Assembly: GCA_027306695.1 (NCBI GenBank)
Contig: DAHUZH010000025.1
Coordinates: 1 to 35,332, forward strand
DNA length: 35,332 nt
Direction: 5' to 3'
Origin: Acidobacteriaceae bacterium
GTDB lineage: Bacteria > Acidobacteriota > Terriglobia > Terriglobales > Acidobacteriaceae
The notes under the pieces are model-generated. The model was given only the letters and a program-made list of their open reading frames with translations, searched no databases and was not told where the DNA came from. The translations under genes and the position numbers were made by a program. Position 1 is the first letter of the stretch; the number at the start of each line of letters is the position of its first letter. Positions 15,958 through 22,280 of the stretch are shown here, piece after piece.

Positions 15958-16889
15958 GACTCGTCTCCTTTCGATAACAGGCGTGGTTGCGGCGCGCGCA
16001 ATTCACGCGGCTGGGGCGCATCGGGAATCACCGCGAAGTGGGTGTTCTCCTGCGCGAGATAGCGTTCGTGGCTCGGATGGTGGCGACGGCGGTTGAAATA
16101 GATGAAGAGGGCGAGGCCGGGAATGACGGGGATGGCCAACTGTGCCGGGAACCACGTCAAGGGAAGAAGGAACGCCAGTGGGCTCGAAAGCAGCCCGCCG
16201 AGCAGACTCTTGTGCAGGACCGACCAGCGAGTCTCCCGGCACGCCCCGTTTCTCTGCCCGCGCTCATAGAACTGAGCGAAGATGGCCCGCCACTCAAGGC
16301 ACGCCGCTTGTTTCCGTTTGTCAAATTGGTCGAGATACTCCTCTTCGGTTTGAACCTGCCGAGCAAGCTGGATTTCGGCGGCGCGAAGCGTCTCGAACCG
16401 TTCCCGTGCCCGCCGCCATGTCCGGGCGCGCGATACTTCCGTCCATCCATAGAGCAGCGCCGTAGCACCGATGACCGGTGTCGCGAGCGTGATGAAGATG
16501 TAGAAAACTGACGCAAGAGCCGAGTGCGTGGCGAGAAATTGCCCCAATGGATTCCCAGCGAGGACGGCGGCAAACCTGAGCTGATACCCGCGCAAGAGTC
16601 CCCAGACCATGAGGCTTACGACGCCGATGCCCCCGACAGCGATGGCCGTCAGACGCTTCGACAACGAGTTTCGCGCTCCTATATATAGAAGGCCGGCCAA
16701 CTCGAAGTAGGCAGTGCAAAGGGCCGCGAAACCCGCAGCGGCAAGATATTGCAATGTCGGGTTGGCGATATTCAAGATGTCCATCGTAGGCGCAAGGAAG
16801 AGCGTGTCGAGCGTGAGAGCAAATAGCGCGAAGCAGGCCATCAAGATTGCATGGAAGTAGGGTGGTGGTGATCGGCGTAAGAGAGTCAA
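15954..16889 (-). CDS. Polytopic membrane protein with central coiled coil
   Basis: This 311-aa protein has four N-terminal membrane helices (about 12-32, 46-70, 82-103, 120-150). A charged, probably helical cytoplasmic segment (about 155-215; RARTWRRARERFETLRAAEI, QTEEEYLDQFDKRKQAACLE) is followed by a hydrophobic pair (about 232-270) and a proline-rich tail. No known family was recognised. It is the first gene of the minus-strand group that continues with the VWA lipoprotein, the small membrane protein and hsdRMS. It begins opposite the plus-strand receiver-like ORF, so the 143-bp gap between them must hold divergent promoters. Confidence 0.7.
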   Translation of the reverse strand: MTLLRRSPPPYFHAILMACFALFALTLDTLFLAPTMDILNIANPTLQYLAAAGFAALCTAYFELAGLLYIGARNSLSKRLTAIAVGGIGVVSLMVWGLLRGYQLRFAAVLAGNPLGQFLATHSALASVFYIFITLATPVIGATALLYGWTEVSRARTWRRARERFETLRAAEIQLARQVQTEEEYLDQFDKRKQAACLEWRAIFAQFYERGQRNGACRETRWSVLHKSLLGGLLSSPLAFLLPLTWFPAQLAIPVIPGLALFIYFNRRRHHPSHERYLAQENTHFAVIPDAPQPRELRAPQPRLLSKGDES

Positions 16890-16982
16890 CGGCAGTCTGT
16901 CTAAAAGACTGCGCCGACAAGTTCATCAATCTGCCCGTGATCTTGAATGCGGCCGCAGCGTAGCGCAAGAACAGAAGTGAAC

Positions 16983-17010
16983 CCTGGGCTGGTGAATCTG
17001 CCAGCCCAGG
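16983..17010. promoter_or_regulatory. Perfect 10-bp inverted repeat in divergent promoter region
   Basis: CCTGGGCTGG (16983-16992) and CCAGCCCAGG (17001-17010) are exact reverse complements separated by TGAATCTG. It sits in the gap between the minus-strand membrane-protein gene and the plus-strand receiver/winged-helix ORFs. With no T-run after it, an operator for a dimeric regulator is more likely than a terminator. The neighbouring winged-helix-like protein is the natural candidate binder (inference). Confidence 0.5.
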
Positions 17011-17032
17011 ATCAGGGAGGCAGGGCATTGCC

Positions 17033-17179
17033 ATGGAACAGGTACTGCTCGTCGATCCGGACCATAACCATGCGACAGGCCTGAAGGAAGCTCTGGAAGC
17101 AGCGGATTGCGTCCACAAACCCGCGTCTTGTTGTGGTGCATGGAGAGCATCAACCACTCACGAAATGCCTGGCCGGTGA
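17033..17179 (+). CDS. Receiver-like N-terminal fragment (48 aa)
   Basis: The ATG at 17033 gives MEQVLLVDPDHNHATGLKEA and then LEAADC, which looks like the first strand and helix of a response-regulator receiver domain ('VLLVDPD' with the acidic pocket). The frame then stops at 17177-17179, before the phospho-acceptor region. A GGGAGG lies about 12 nt upstream of the ATG. The next ORF starts inside it in another frame and looks like an output domain, so this may be the head of a regulator broken by a frameshift or internal deletion. Confidence 0.45.
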   Translation: MEQVLLVDPDHNHATGLKEALEAADCVHKPASCCGAWRASTTHEMPGR

Positions 17180-17582
17180 AACGGTGGAGCAGATCGGCCT
17201 TGCACTCCGTTCCAGCGTAATCCCGCTGAGTCTTTCCCTAACCGGCCTCGTGGTCGCGGACCTTCTCGCGCGGAAAAGGCCCATGCTCCTTACCGCTTCA
17301 CAGATCGAGCATCTCCTCGCCTCCGACCCGTTTTGCGTCCGTTTGGGCGCGAATGCCTCACGTGCACCGAGGCCAGCGGTCAGGTTGGCTCGCAAATCAA
17401 TCAAGGTGTACATCCAGCGGCTGCGTTGGCAATTAGGGAAGGCGCTCAAGTCAGCGGGACTTGCCATGTTGCCAGAGGACCTCCTCGTCTCAGAGAGCAC
17501 TGAACTCTCCAACGTCACGACCTACCGATTTGCGATTCCTTGTGAATTTGTCCATCTCAACGGCGATGCCAAGAGGAAGTAG
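17133..17582 (+). CDS. Winged-helix-like (possible response-regulator output) protein
   Basis: This is a 149-aa protein from a GTG at 17133; the frame is open from about 17085 (…RIASTNPRLVVVHGEHQPLT). The second half has LLTASQIEHLLASDPFCVRL and then SIKVYIQRLRWQLGKAL, which resembles the recognition-helix region of OmpR-type transcription factors ('LT..E..LL.. / ..VHI.RLR.KL'), ending in a TTYRFAIP wing-like strand. With the out-of-frame receiver fragment upstream it could represent a degraded or unusual two-component regulator. The next gene starts 2 nt after its stop, so it is in an operon with the 17585-18064 protein. The similarity is weak. Confidence 0.5.
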   Translation: MVHGEHQPLTKCLAGETVEQIGLALRSSVIPLSLSLTGLVVADLLARKRPMLLTASQIEHLLASDPFCVRLGANASRAPRPAVRLARKSIKVYIQRLRWQLGKALKSAGLAMLPEDLLVSESTELSNVTTYRFAIPCEFVHLNGDAKRK

Positions 17583-17584
17583 CC

Positions 17585-18064
17585 ATGCCAACCGCAGTCT
17601 TCGAGATTGACGACATGCTACGCCAGCGAGGACGCTCGATGCCAAAGGCAACGTTGCCAGAACGAGGGCGGATTGGAAGCGGCGTAGCCCTCGCTACGAC
17701 CGGGAACAAGGCGCAGTGGACAGACAACCCGCACCATTGGCAAACCCTTATTCTCCTCTTGCCGCTGTTCCACAACCCGGACACCAAGGGCCATCGGAAG
17801 CCGGTTTCCAAGGCTTTGATCCAGAGAACCATCGACGAAATACAGCGCATGTTCAGCGGTTACACCCTTGCGCGGGTAATGGGGTGGTACTGGGACGAAA
17901 CCAAGAAGGAGGGCGTGCCGGATGAACTTATGCGCTTGGAAGTGGACGGAGTTTTCACCGGCAACGATCTTCAAGCGCTTCACGAATGGAAGGGAAAACT
18001 GCGGCGTCGGTTCAAGCAGGACTACATCTACATGAAAATCACCGCGTCGGGCGTGGCGGTCTGA
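17585..18064 (+). CDS. Unrecognised 159-aa protein
   Basis: The protein is soluble-looking. The start is supported by AGAGGA about 8 nt upstream of the ATG and by close spacing to the previous gene (2 nt). Notable segments are NPHHWQTLILLLPLFHNPDT, the helix LIQRTIDEIQRMFSGYTLAR, and a C-terminal GVFTGNDLQALHEWKGKLRR followed by RFKQDYIYMKITASG. The even spread of charged residues and clean start suggest a real gene. I cannot name a family. It converges tail to tail with the DUF7002-like gene, with only 8 nt between their ends. Confidence 0.6.
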   Translation: MPTAVFEIDDMLRQRGRSMPKATLPERGRIGSGVALATTGNKAQWTDNPHHWQTLILLLPLFHNPDTKGHRKPVSKALIQRTIDEIQRMFSGYTLARVMGWYWDETKKEGVPDELMRLEVDGVFTGNDLQALHEWKGKLRRRFKQDYIYMKITASGVAV

Positions 18065-18072
18065 AGACACGC

Positions 18073-18771
18073 TCACGGGAAAAGGCGCTCAATAGTGCGG
18101 ATAACCTGAGAGTCTGATTTCTCACAATGGGAGCACTGCATCATCGATGCCTCTATTAAGTAATCCATTATGTTTGGCACGCCGCCCTCTACAGCTAGTT
18201 CAACGACCGCATAGTACGGACCTCGATGTAGTCTTTCCTTAAATGGATAGTCCGCCATGGGGCTGAATGTTGAAAGGCTTCTTGGATGGGCAAAAGGTTG
18301 AGTATTTCCAGTATTCATTGGTGCCAAAGTAATGGTTTCGGAGAATCTGGTGGCTAGGCGCAAAGTGTCAAGCACGAGAACCAGATGAGGTCGTACGCGA
18401 TATTCCCGGGCGCACATCAAGGTCTGGAGGCGTTCTTTCGTAAGCCAGAAGAATACTCGCGAATTAAGCATCCGGAGCCAATCCTGGAACGAACATCCAA
18501 CGAGAGATCCCTCTAGCTTAGATTGAAGAAGTGGCTTCTGGTCGCGAACAACCGCTTTGCCATGCACGCGATGCTCAACTGTGATAGATGTCGTACGTTT
18601 GCGAGTGAGGATCAAATCGCGTTCTTCGGCAGGTACCTCGAAGAGATTGAGCAATGCTTCTGTACCAAGCAGTCCATGAAGCCTTATCGCTTGCCAGCTA
18701 CCCAACTCAGCCATGTGGTAGAGGCGGGGATAATGTTTTGCAAGCACTTCTGGGGTTACGCCCTTCACCAC
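18073..18771 (-). CDS. DUF7002-like protein, possible ADP-ribosyltransferase-fold effector
   Basis: This is a 232-aa protein. The N-terminal YPRLYHMAELGSWQAIRLHG (His19, Gly33) and then LLGTEALLNLF recall DUF7002 proteins. It also loosely recalls the 'H..…I..HGLL' start of DarT-like and other ADP-ribosyltransferase folds. Further blocks are HGKAVVRDQKPL, LNSRVFFWLTKERLQTLM (aromatic-rich) and REYRVRPHLVLVLDTLRLA. The start GTG at 18771 overlaps the end of the synthetase fusion gene by 7 nt, so translation is coupled. The family name is from memory and the ADP-ribosyltransferase link is inference from motif spacing. The macrodomain protein two genes upstream would be a fitting antagonist. The end (MQCSHCEKSDS) has a CxxC pair. 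Confidence 0.6.
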   Translation of the reverse strand: MVKGVTPEVLAKHYPRLYHMAELGSWQAIRLHGLLGTEALLNLFEVPAEERDLILTRKRTTSITVEHRVHGKAVVRDQKPLLQSKLEGSLVGCSFQDWLRMLNSRVFFWLTKERLQTLMCAREYRVRPHLVLVLDTLRLATRFSETITLAPMNTGNTQPFAHPRSLSTFSPMADYPFKERLHRGPYYAVVELAVEGGVPNIMDYLIEASMMQCSHCEKSDSQVIRTIERLFP

Positions 18772-20390
18772 GCCCGCCGATCAATGATGCTGCGAAAATC
18801 AAATCTCGTGGAAATCAGACTCACGGGGGCCGCTGCGACTCGCTCAACCTGTTCAATGAACTGTATATCGTCTACGTACAACTGCTCAAACCTGCGCGCA
18901 TTCTCATTTTCTTTGTGAAGATAGTCCGCAAACGTGAGAGCCACATCAGTCGGGCCGTTCAAGGCTGCCGCCTTTCGCAAAAGAGCCCAATCGAATTCTC
19001 CCACACGCCGATCTCGGTTCGTGGTAGAAGTCTTCTCAGTGTTCTTCAGTTTGGACAAGGCAATACCACTGCGGCGAGAAACATCGTTCCATGTGATCTC
19101 GCACGACATGGGGCCAGAGGTTCCTCCGCTTGGGTCTTGCACGCGGATGGGGTAGGTGCGACAAACCATTACAACCTTACGCACTCTGCTCGGAGAAATT
19201 CCCGCCTCCGAGAGACACCCCGCCACCGTCGTATCCCGAGATGTGACATACGGGTAGGAGCCGTGGTGAATGCTAAGCCCAGTTCCCTGTGTGCCCTCAA
19301 GCAACACCCTTGAGCCAGCACTATATGCTTTTTCGAGCTCCTCCCACACGCTGCTTATGTACGGCCGCAGCTCCTTATAATCTTTTGCCAGTTTCATGCT
19401 CTTGCTGCCACGGGCACGGATCTTCCTTGCAGTTGCAAACCCAACGCCCTGTTTGGTAGAGGCAATCGCTTTTTGCAAGGCTGCTTCGGCTGCAACATCG
19501 GCGGGCGAAATAATCATCGTTTGCGGATCGATCTTGAGCCGGTCGGCCGACACGCTACAATCCGCGATTTCCTGGAGGAGTAGCTCGATATTGAGCACAG
19601 CTCCTGGCGCAAGGAGCAGTTTCGCGTTAGTCCGGAGCGTGCCTGACGGGAGTTGATGGTGGGTCACTGCTCCACCATCCATGAAGACCTTATGCCCCGC
19701 ATTCGGTCCGCCGACCCGCACGAGGATATCGTACTCACGTGCGACGTAGGAAATGATGTGTCCTTTCCCTTCGCTACCATACTGTCCACCCACGAATACG
19801 TCTACCAGCCGTGAGTAGTCGCGCGTGACAAGTCCGAGGTATGCGGCGACGCGCGCCAAGACATCTTCGGGCGTGCATCGTTCGGTGTTCACCACAAAAT
19901 CAGCGGACTGGCGTAGTGTTCCCACTCCGGATTCAGTAGGGTCGGTTTCGACATCAGAGTAGCTTGGAAGTTCGCGTACATCACCACTTCCCCGTTCCTT
20001 ATACCGCTTCGCGAGCGCGGACGGCGACGCCTCGAGATGAATGTGCTTGACAGCAAAGTGGTATGCGCGTCGAATGGCTTTGATCTGTGGCAGAATCCGC
20101 ACGGCGTCAACTACAACGACATCTTTGTGCCCACCCGGGAGCCCAGCAATATGCCTCTTGAGCGCGGTGAGCACCCATTCGCCGTTCGTACCTTGATCTA
20201 ATTTAGTGCCAAAGTCTTGCAACGCCTTTCGTTCCGAGGGTATCTCTTTCCCGGACTTACTGACAGCCAACCCCTTCAAGACTTCTTTCGTCTTCACGAC
20301 GGTCGCGCTGTAATGCGTTACAAGACCCTCAGAAAGTTTAGTTTTACCGACAGAGACATTTCCTGAGAGCAAAACAATCAGTTTTTGCAT
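18765..20390 (-). CDS. P-loop nucleotide-kinase-like domain fused to adenylosuccinate synthetase (PurA/PurZ-like)
   Basis: This is a 541-aa fusion. Residues 1-190 form a P-loop kinase-like domain: Walker A GNVSVGKT (10-17), VVVVDAVR for the Walker B strand (91-98), and LAKRYKERGSGDVRE as a lid region. Residues about 195-541 form a short adenylosuccinate synthetase of archaeal/phage size: GGQYGSEGKG (201-210), GGPNAGH with the catalytic His (233), LLEGTQGTGLSIHHGSYPYV (363-382), TSRDTT, RTYPIRV (411-417), and the TSTTNRDRRVGEFD substrate/GTP loop (454-467). The catalytic Asp of housekeeping PurA (GDEGKG) is Ser206 here (codon AGC at 19773-19775). Housekeeping PurA is not fused and not in islands, so this is an accessory enzyme. 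It lies 9 nt after the macrodomain gene in one operon. Confidence 0.85.
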   Translation of the reverse strand: MQKLIVLLSGNVSVGKTKLSEGLVTHYSATVVKTKEVLKGLAVSKSGKEIPSERKALQDFGTKLDQGTNGEWVLTALKRHIAGLPGGHKDVVVVDAVRILPQIKAIRRAYHFAVKHIHLEASPSALAKRYKERGSGDVRELPSYSDVETDPTESGVGTLRQSADFVVNTERCTPEDVLARVAAYLGLVTRDYSRLVDVFVGGQYGSEGKGHIISYVAREYDILVRVGGPNAGHKVFMDGGAVTHHQLPSGTLRTNAKLLLAPGAVLNIELLLQEIADCSVSADRLKIDPQTMIISPADVAAEAALQKAIASTKQGVGFATARKIRARGSKSMKLAKDYKELRPYISSVWEELEKAYSAGSRVLLEGTQGTGLSIHHGSYPYVTSRDTTVAGCLSEAGISPSRVRKVVMVCRTYPIRVQDPSGGTSGPMSCEITWNDVSRRSGIALSKLKNTEKTSTTNRDRRVGEFDWALLRKAAALNGPTDVALTFADYLHKENENARRFEQLYVDDIQFIEQVERVAAAPVSLISTRFDFRSIIDRRAW

Positions 20391-20399
20391 TCTGTTTCC

Positions 20400-21794
20400 T
20401 CATGTCGCGAACACTAAGTCTCCCTGCGCTTTTGACCTCTCCTTCCCATGGGGAACGTCATACACCGTCACGCTGATGCCAGACTGAAGCAAGGTGTCTC
20501 CGACGATCTCCTCGACCACGGGCCATGCACCCCCGGCAAGTCCGGTGCCGATCCGGGGCATGTGAACGGAAGCGCTACGCTTCGTCGCGAGTTGAGACAC
20601 GCTCTCCAAGCAGCTCTTCAATGCGCCGTACCGAATCCGAGGGTGCGGAGATGGTCCATACCCGTGCTGGGCCACAATACTCACGAGGATTAAATCCTCT
20701 TCAACATCACAAGTTACGAGACTGCCGAGTCGAAGTTGGTTCTTGTTGCGCGTCACTGTGGACGTGAACTCCCTGTGCGCTGACGGCCAACGACGCTTCA
20801 CCGCCAATGCGAACCCACCACCTCCCCAGGTGATTGCACTATCGTTCACAACCTGCAAAAGCAATTTGGCCCCTGAGCCTCTTGGCGCGGTGGCATCACC
20901 ACGTACATAGGTGATCGAAGGTCCCGTGACCATTTGCGGACCTAAGGGACAAATAAATCCAATTACGCGGGGATAAACATTTTGTGGCAAGGGGGCAATG
21001 CCGACACACTCCACGCGAACCTCGCCGAACTGAGGCCACTTCTCGGTTTGCTTTGATGTAAATCCGATTGCCGTGCATTCGGCTGCCGCGGTGCGAGCGG
21101 GCAACTGCGACCCCGGACGAAGATTCCAGCTTGTACTGGCGGTGGGTGCAGCGTACTCGATGGTGTACCGACCGGCGGTGCTATTGCGATGGCAGGCAAA
21201 GGCTAAAGCGGGATCTGTTGTCAGTCGCCGAATCCTGAGCAGCGCTGCCTCCGCCGAAGCCTCATAACGTTCCCGCAAATCGAGCACCGCATCAACGGAA
21301 GGCCGAAGATTGTAGACACTACCCAATGCGCCAATAGGAAGAAGAAACTCAGCTGCGGCAACATTGCAAAGCATCTCTAGTTGCCAATCATCGGCACCCG
21401 TCGCAGTGTGTATTCCGCGATTGCGAATCATCTGCGCACAATCGGGAAATAGGGTATGCGCAATTTCATGGAAGAGCGAGTACCGAACCCGCCTTCGCGG
21501 TCGGTCGGGATTGAATTCAATGCGATAGCGATTCCTGCTCAGCGGCACGGTGCGCGCATCCCGGACGTTTGAAGTTGGCACGGTATCGATCTTCAGGAGT
21601 TCGGCGAGTGCGAAAGGATCGAACGGGGGCCCTTGCCATCCGAGTTCCAGTGCATTCAAAACGAGCGCCCTTGCCTTTGCGCTGATCGCCTTTACTGGGT
21701 CGTTGTTAGAGCCCAGCGCGAGCACCGACGGATTTGTCCAGAATGCGGCTGACATTTCTTCACCACCGGAAGATGGCCCGGATTCTACCGGCAT
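20400..21794 (-). CDS. ImmA/IrrE zinc peptidase fused to ADP-ribose macrodomain
   Basis: This 464-aa protein has two parts. The first (about 30-200) is an ImmA/IrrE metallopeptidase: FHEIAHTLFP with HExxH at 109-113, and LEMLCNVAAAEFLLP (139-153) supplying the downstream Glu. The second (about 293-447) is a macrodomain of the TARG1/Poa1-like type: YVRGDAT (296-302), VVNDSAITWGGGGFALAVKR (315-334), and HMPRIGTGLAGGAW (411-424) with a final VTVYD. Such macrodomains bind ADP-ribose and often remove it from protein or DNA. ImmA/IrrE peptidases cleave repressors. It is the first gene of the three-gene operon. The ATG at 21794 was chosen; ATG at 21755 (MSAAFWTN) is also possible. Confidence 0.85.
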   Translation of the reverse strand: MPVESGPSSGGEEMSAAFWTNPSVLALGSNNDPVKAISAKARALVLNALELGWQGPPFDPFALAELLKIDTVPTSNVRDARTVPLSRNRYRIEFNPDRPRRRVRYSLFHEIAHTLFPDCAQMIRNRGIHTATGADDWQLEMLCNVAAAEFLLPIGALGSVYNLRPSVDAVLDLRERYEASAEAALLRIRRLTTDPALAFACHRNSTAGRYTIEYAAPTASTSWNLRPGSQLPARTAAAECTAIGFTSKQTEKWPQFGEVRVECVGIAPLPQNVYPRVIGFICPLGPQMVTGPSITYVRGDATAPRGSGAKLLLQVVNDSAITWGGGGFALAVKRRWPSAHREFTSTVTRNKNQLRLGSLVTCDVEEDLILVSIVAQHGYGPSPHPRIRYGALKSCLESVSQLATKRSASVHMPRIGTGLAGGAWPVVEEIVGDTLLQSGISVTVYDVPHGKERSKAQGDLVFAT

Positions 21795-22132
21795 CTGCTC
21801 CGATCCGGCAAATCGTTGATTTCAATGGCGTTCAGTTGGAGAGGTAATCCCCATCCTCAATTAATCCTGGACCATAAACATAAAAAAATAGTAGCACCAT
21901 TTTTTCGGGTGAACTTCCAATGAGGTTGCTTTGCGTTGGGCATCACGATTACTTTCCATCGATTCCAGGAGAGGATATGCATTGGGGCGCGTTGGTAGAG
22001 ACTCCCTAAGTTTTTTAGCTTGTAAAGCCAGTAAGCAGCGACCGCTACAAAATCATCGACACGTGTGTAGCGGCGAAAAGCAGATGCGTGGCAGGAAGCG
22101 GCCATATCGCCTGTATTATCAATAGTTTATAT
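21795..22132. other. Right island end, mostly non-coding
   Basis: No convincing gene is seen; an 82-codon minus-strand frame shows no family similarity. The stretch must hold the promoter of the macrodomain operon. Close to the tRNA it carries the inverted repeat CCGCTACA (22042-22049) / TGTAGCGG (22066-22073) and the related repeat at 22041-22060. The last ~95 bp resemble 5522-5618. Confidence 0.4.
22041..22060 (+). repeat. Island dispersed repeat, copy 4 (right end)
   Basis: ACCGCTACAAAATCATCGAC shares the ACCGCTACAAAATC core with copies 1 and 2 at the left end, about 75-90 bp from the tRNA-Pro CCA. Its CCGCTACA also pairs with TGTAGCGG 24 bp downstream. Confidence 0.6.
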
Positions 22133-22209
22133 TGGTCGGGGCGGAGGGATTCGAACCCCCGACCCTCTGCTCCCAAAGCAGATGCGCTACCAGACTGCGC
22201 TACGCCCCG
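22133..22209 (-). tRNA. tRNA-Pro (anticodon TGG)
   Basis: The 77-nt sequence on the minus strand folds as a complete tRNA. Acceptor CGGGGCG pairs with CGCCCCG, followed by A and an encoded CCA. The anticodon arm is TCTGC-TTTGGGA-GCAGA (anticodon TGG), and the T stem is GGGGG/CCCTC-type with TTCGAAT loop. The 3' 49 nt are duplicated at 5619-5667, showing that this gene is the integration target of the island. Confidence 0.95.
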
Positions 22210-22280
22210 ACTCCTGTAGATTGTATCGCACGAGCGCAGCGCCTTCGTGGAATGTCCGCGAGCGTAAGACCGACAGAGAC

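Larger units (their letters stand above)
5619..22181. mobile_element. Genomic island integrated in tRNA-Pro(TGG)
   Basis: A 16.5-kb segment is flanked by the 49-bp direct repeats at 5619-5667 and 22133-22181. The right copy belongs to the complete tRNA gene, so integration restored the tRNA. The cargo is dominated by defence-type genes: toxin-antitoxin pair, type I restriction-modification, a TIGR04141 protein, a macrodomain / adenylosuccinate-synthetase operon and a VWA-lipoprotein cluster. No integrase, excisionase or replication gene is visible, so the island is either a decayed or a trans-mobilised element. Short CCGCTACAAAATCGACTACA repeats lie near both ends. Confidence 0.85.

Noticed and set aside
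18073-18771. Naming this gene darT
   Set aside because: Only the N-terminal arrangement is reminiscent; the rest does not match DUF4433 as I know it, so only a cautious ART-like note is given.
18765-20390. Calling this gene housekeeping purA
   Set aside because: It is a fusion, short-type, lacks the catalytic Asp and sits in a genomic island; an accessory role is more likely.
21857-22105. 82-aa minus-strand frame at the right island end, considered as integrase remnant
   Set aside because: No tyrosine recombinase motif (R..HxxR..Y) can be read, and part of it is simply the repeat near the tRNA.
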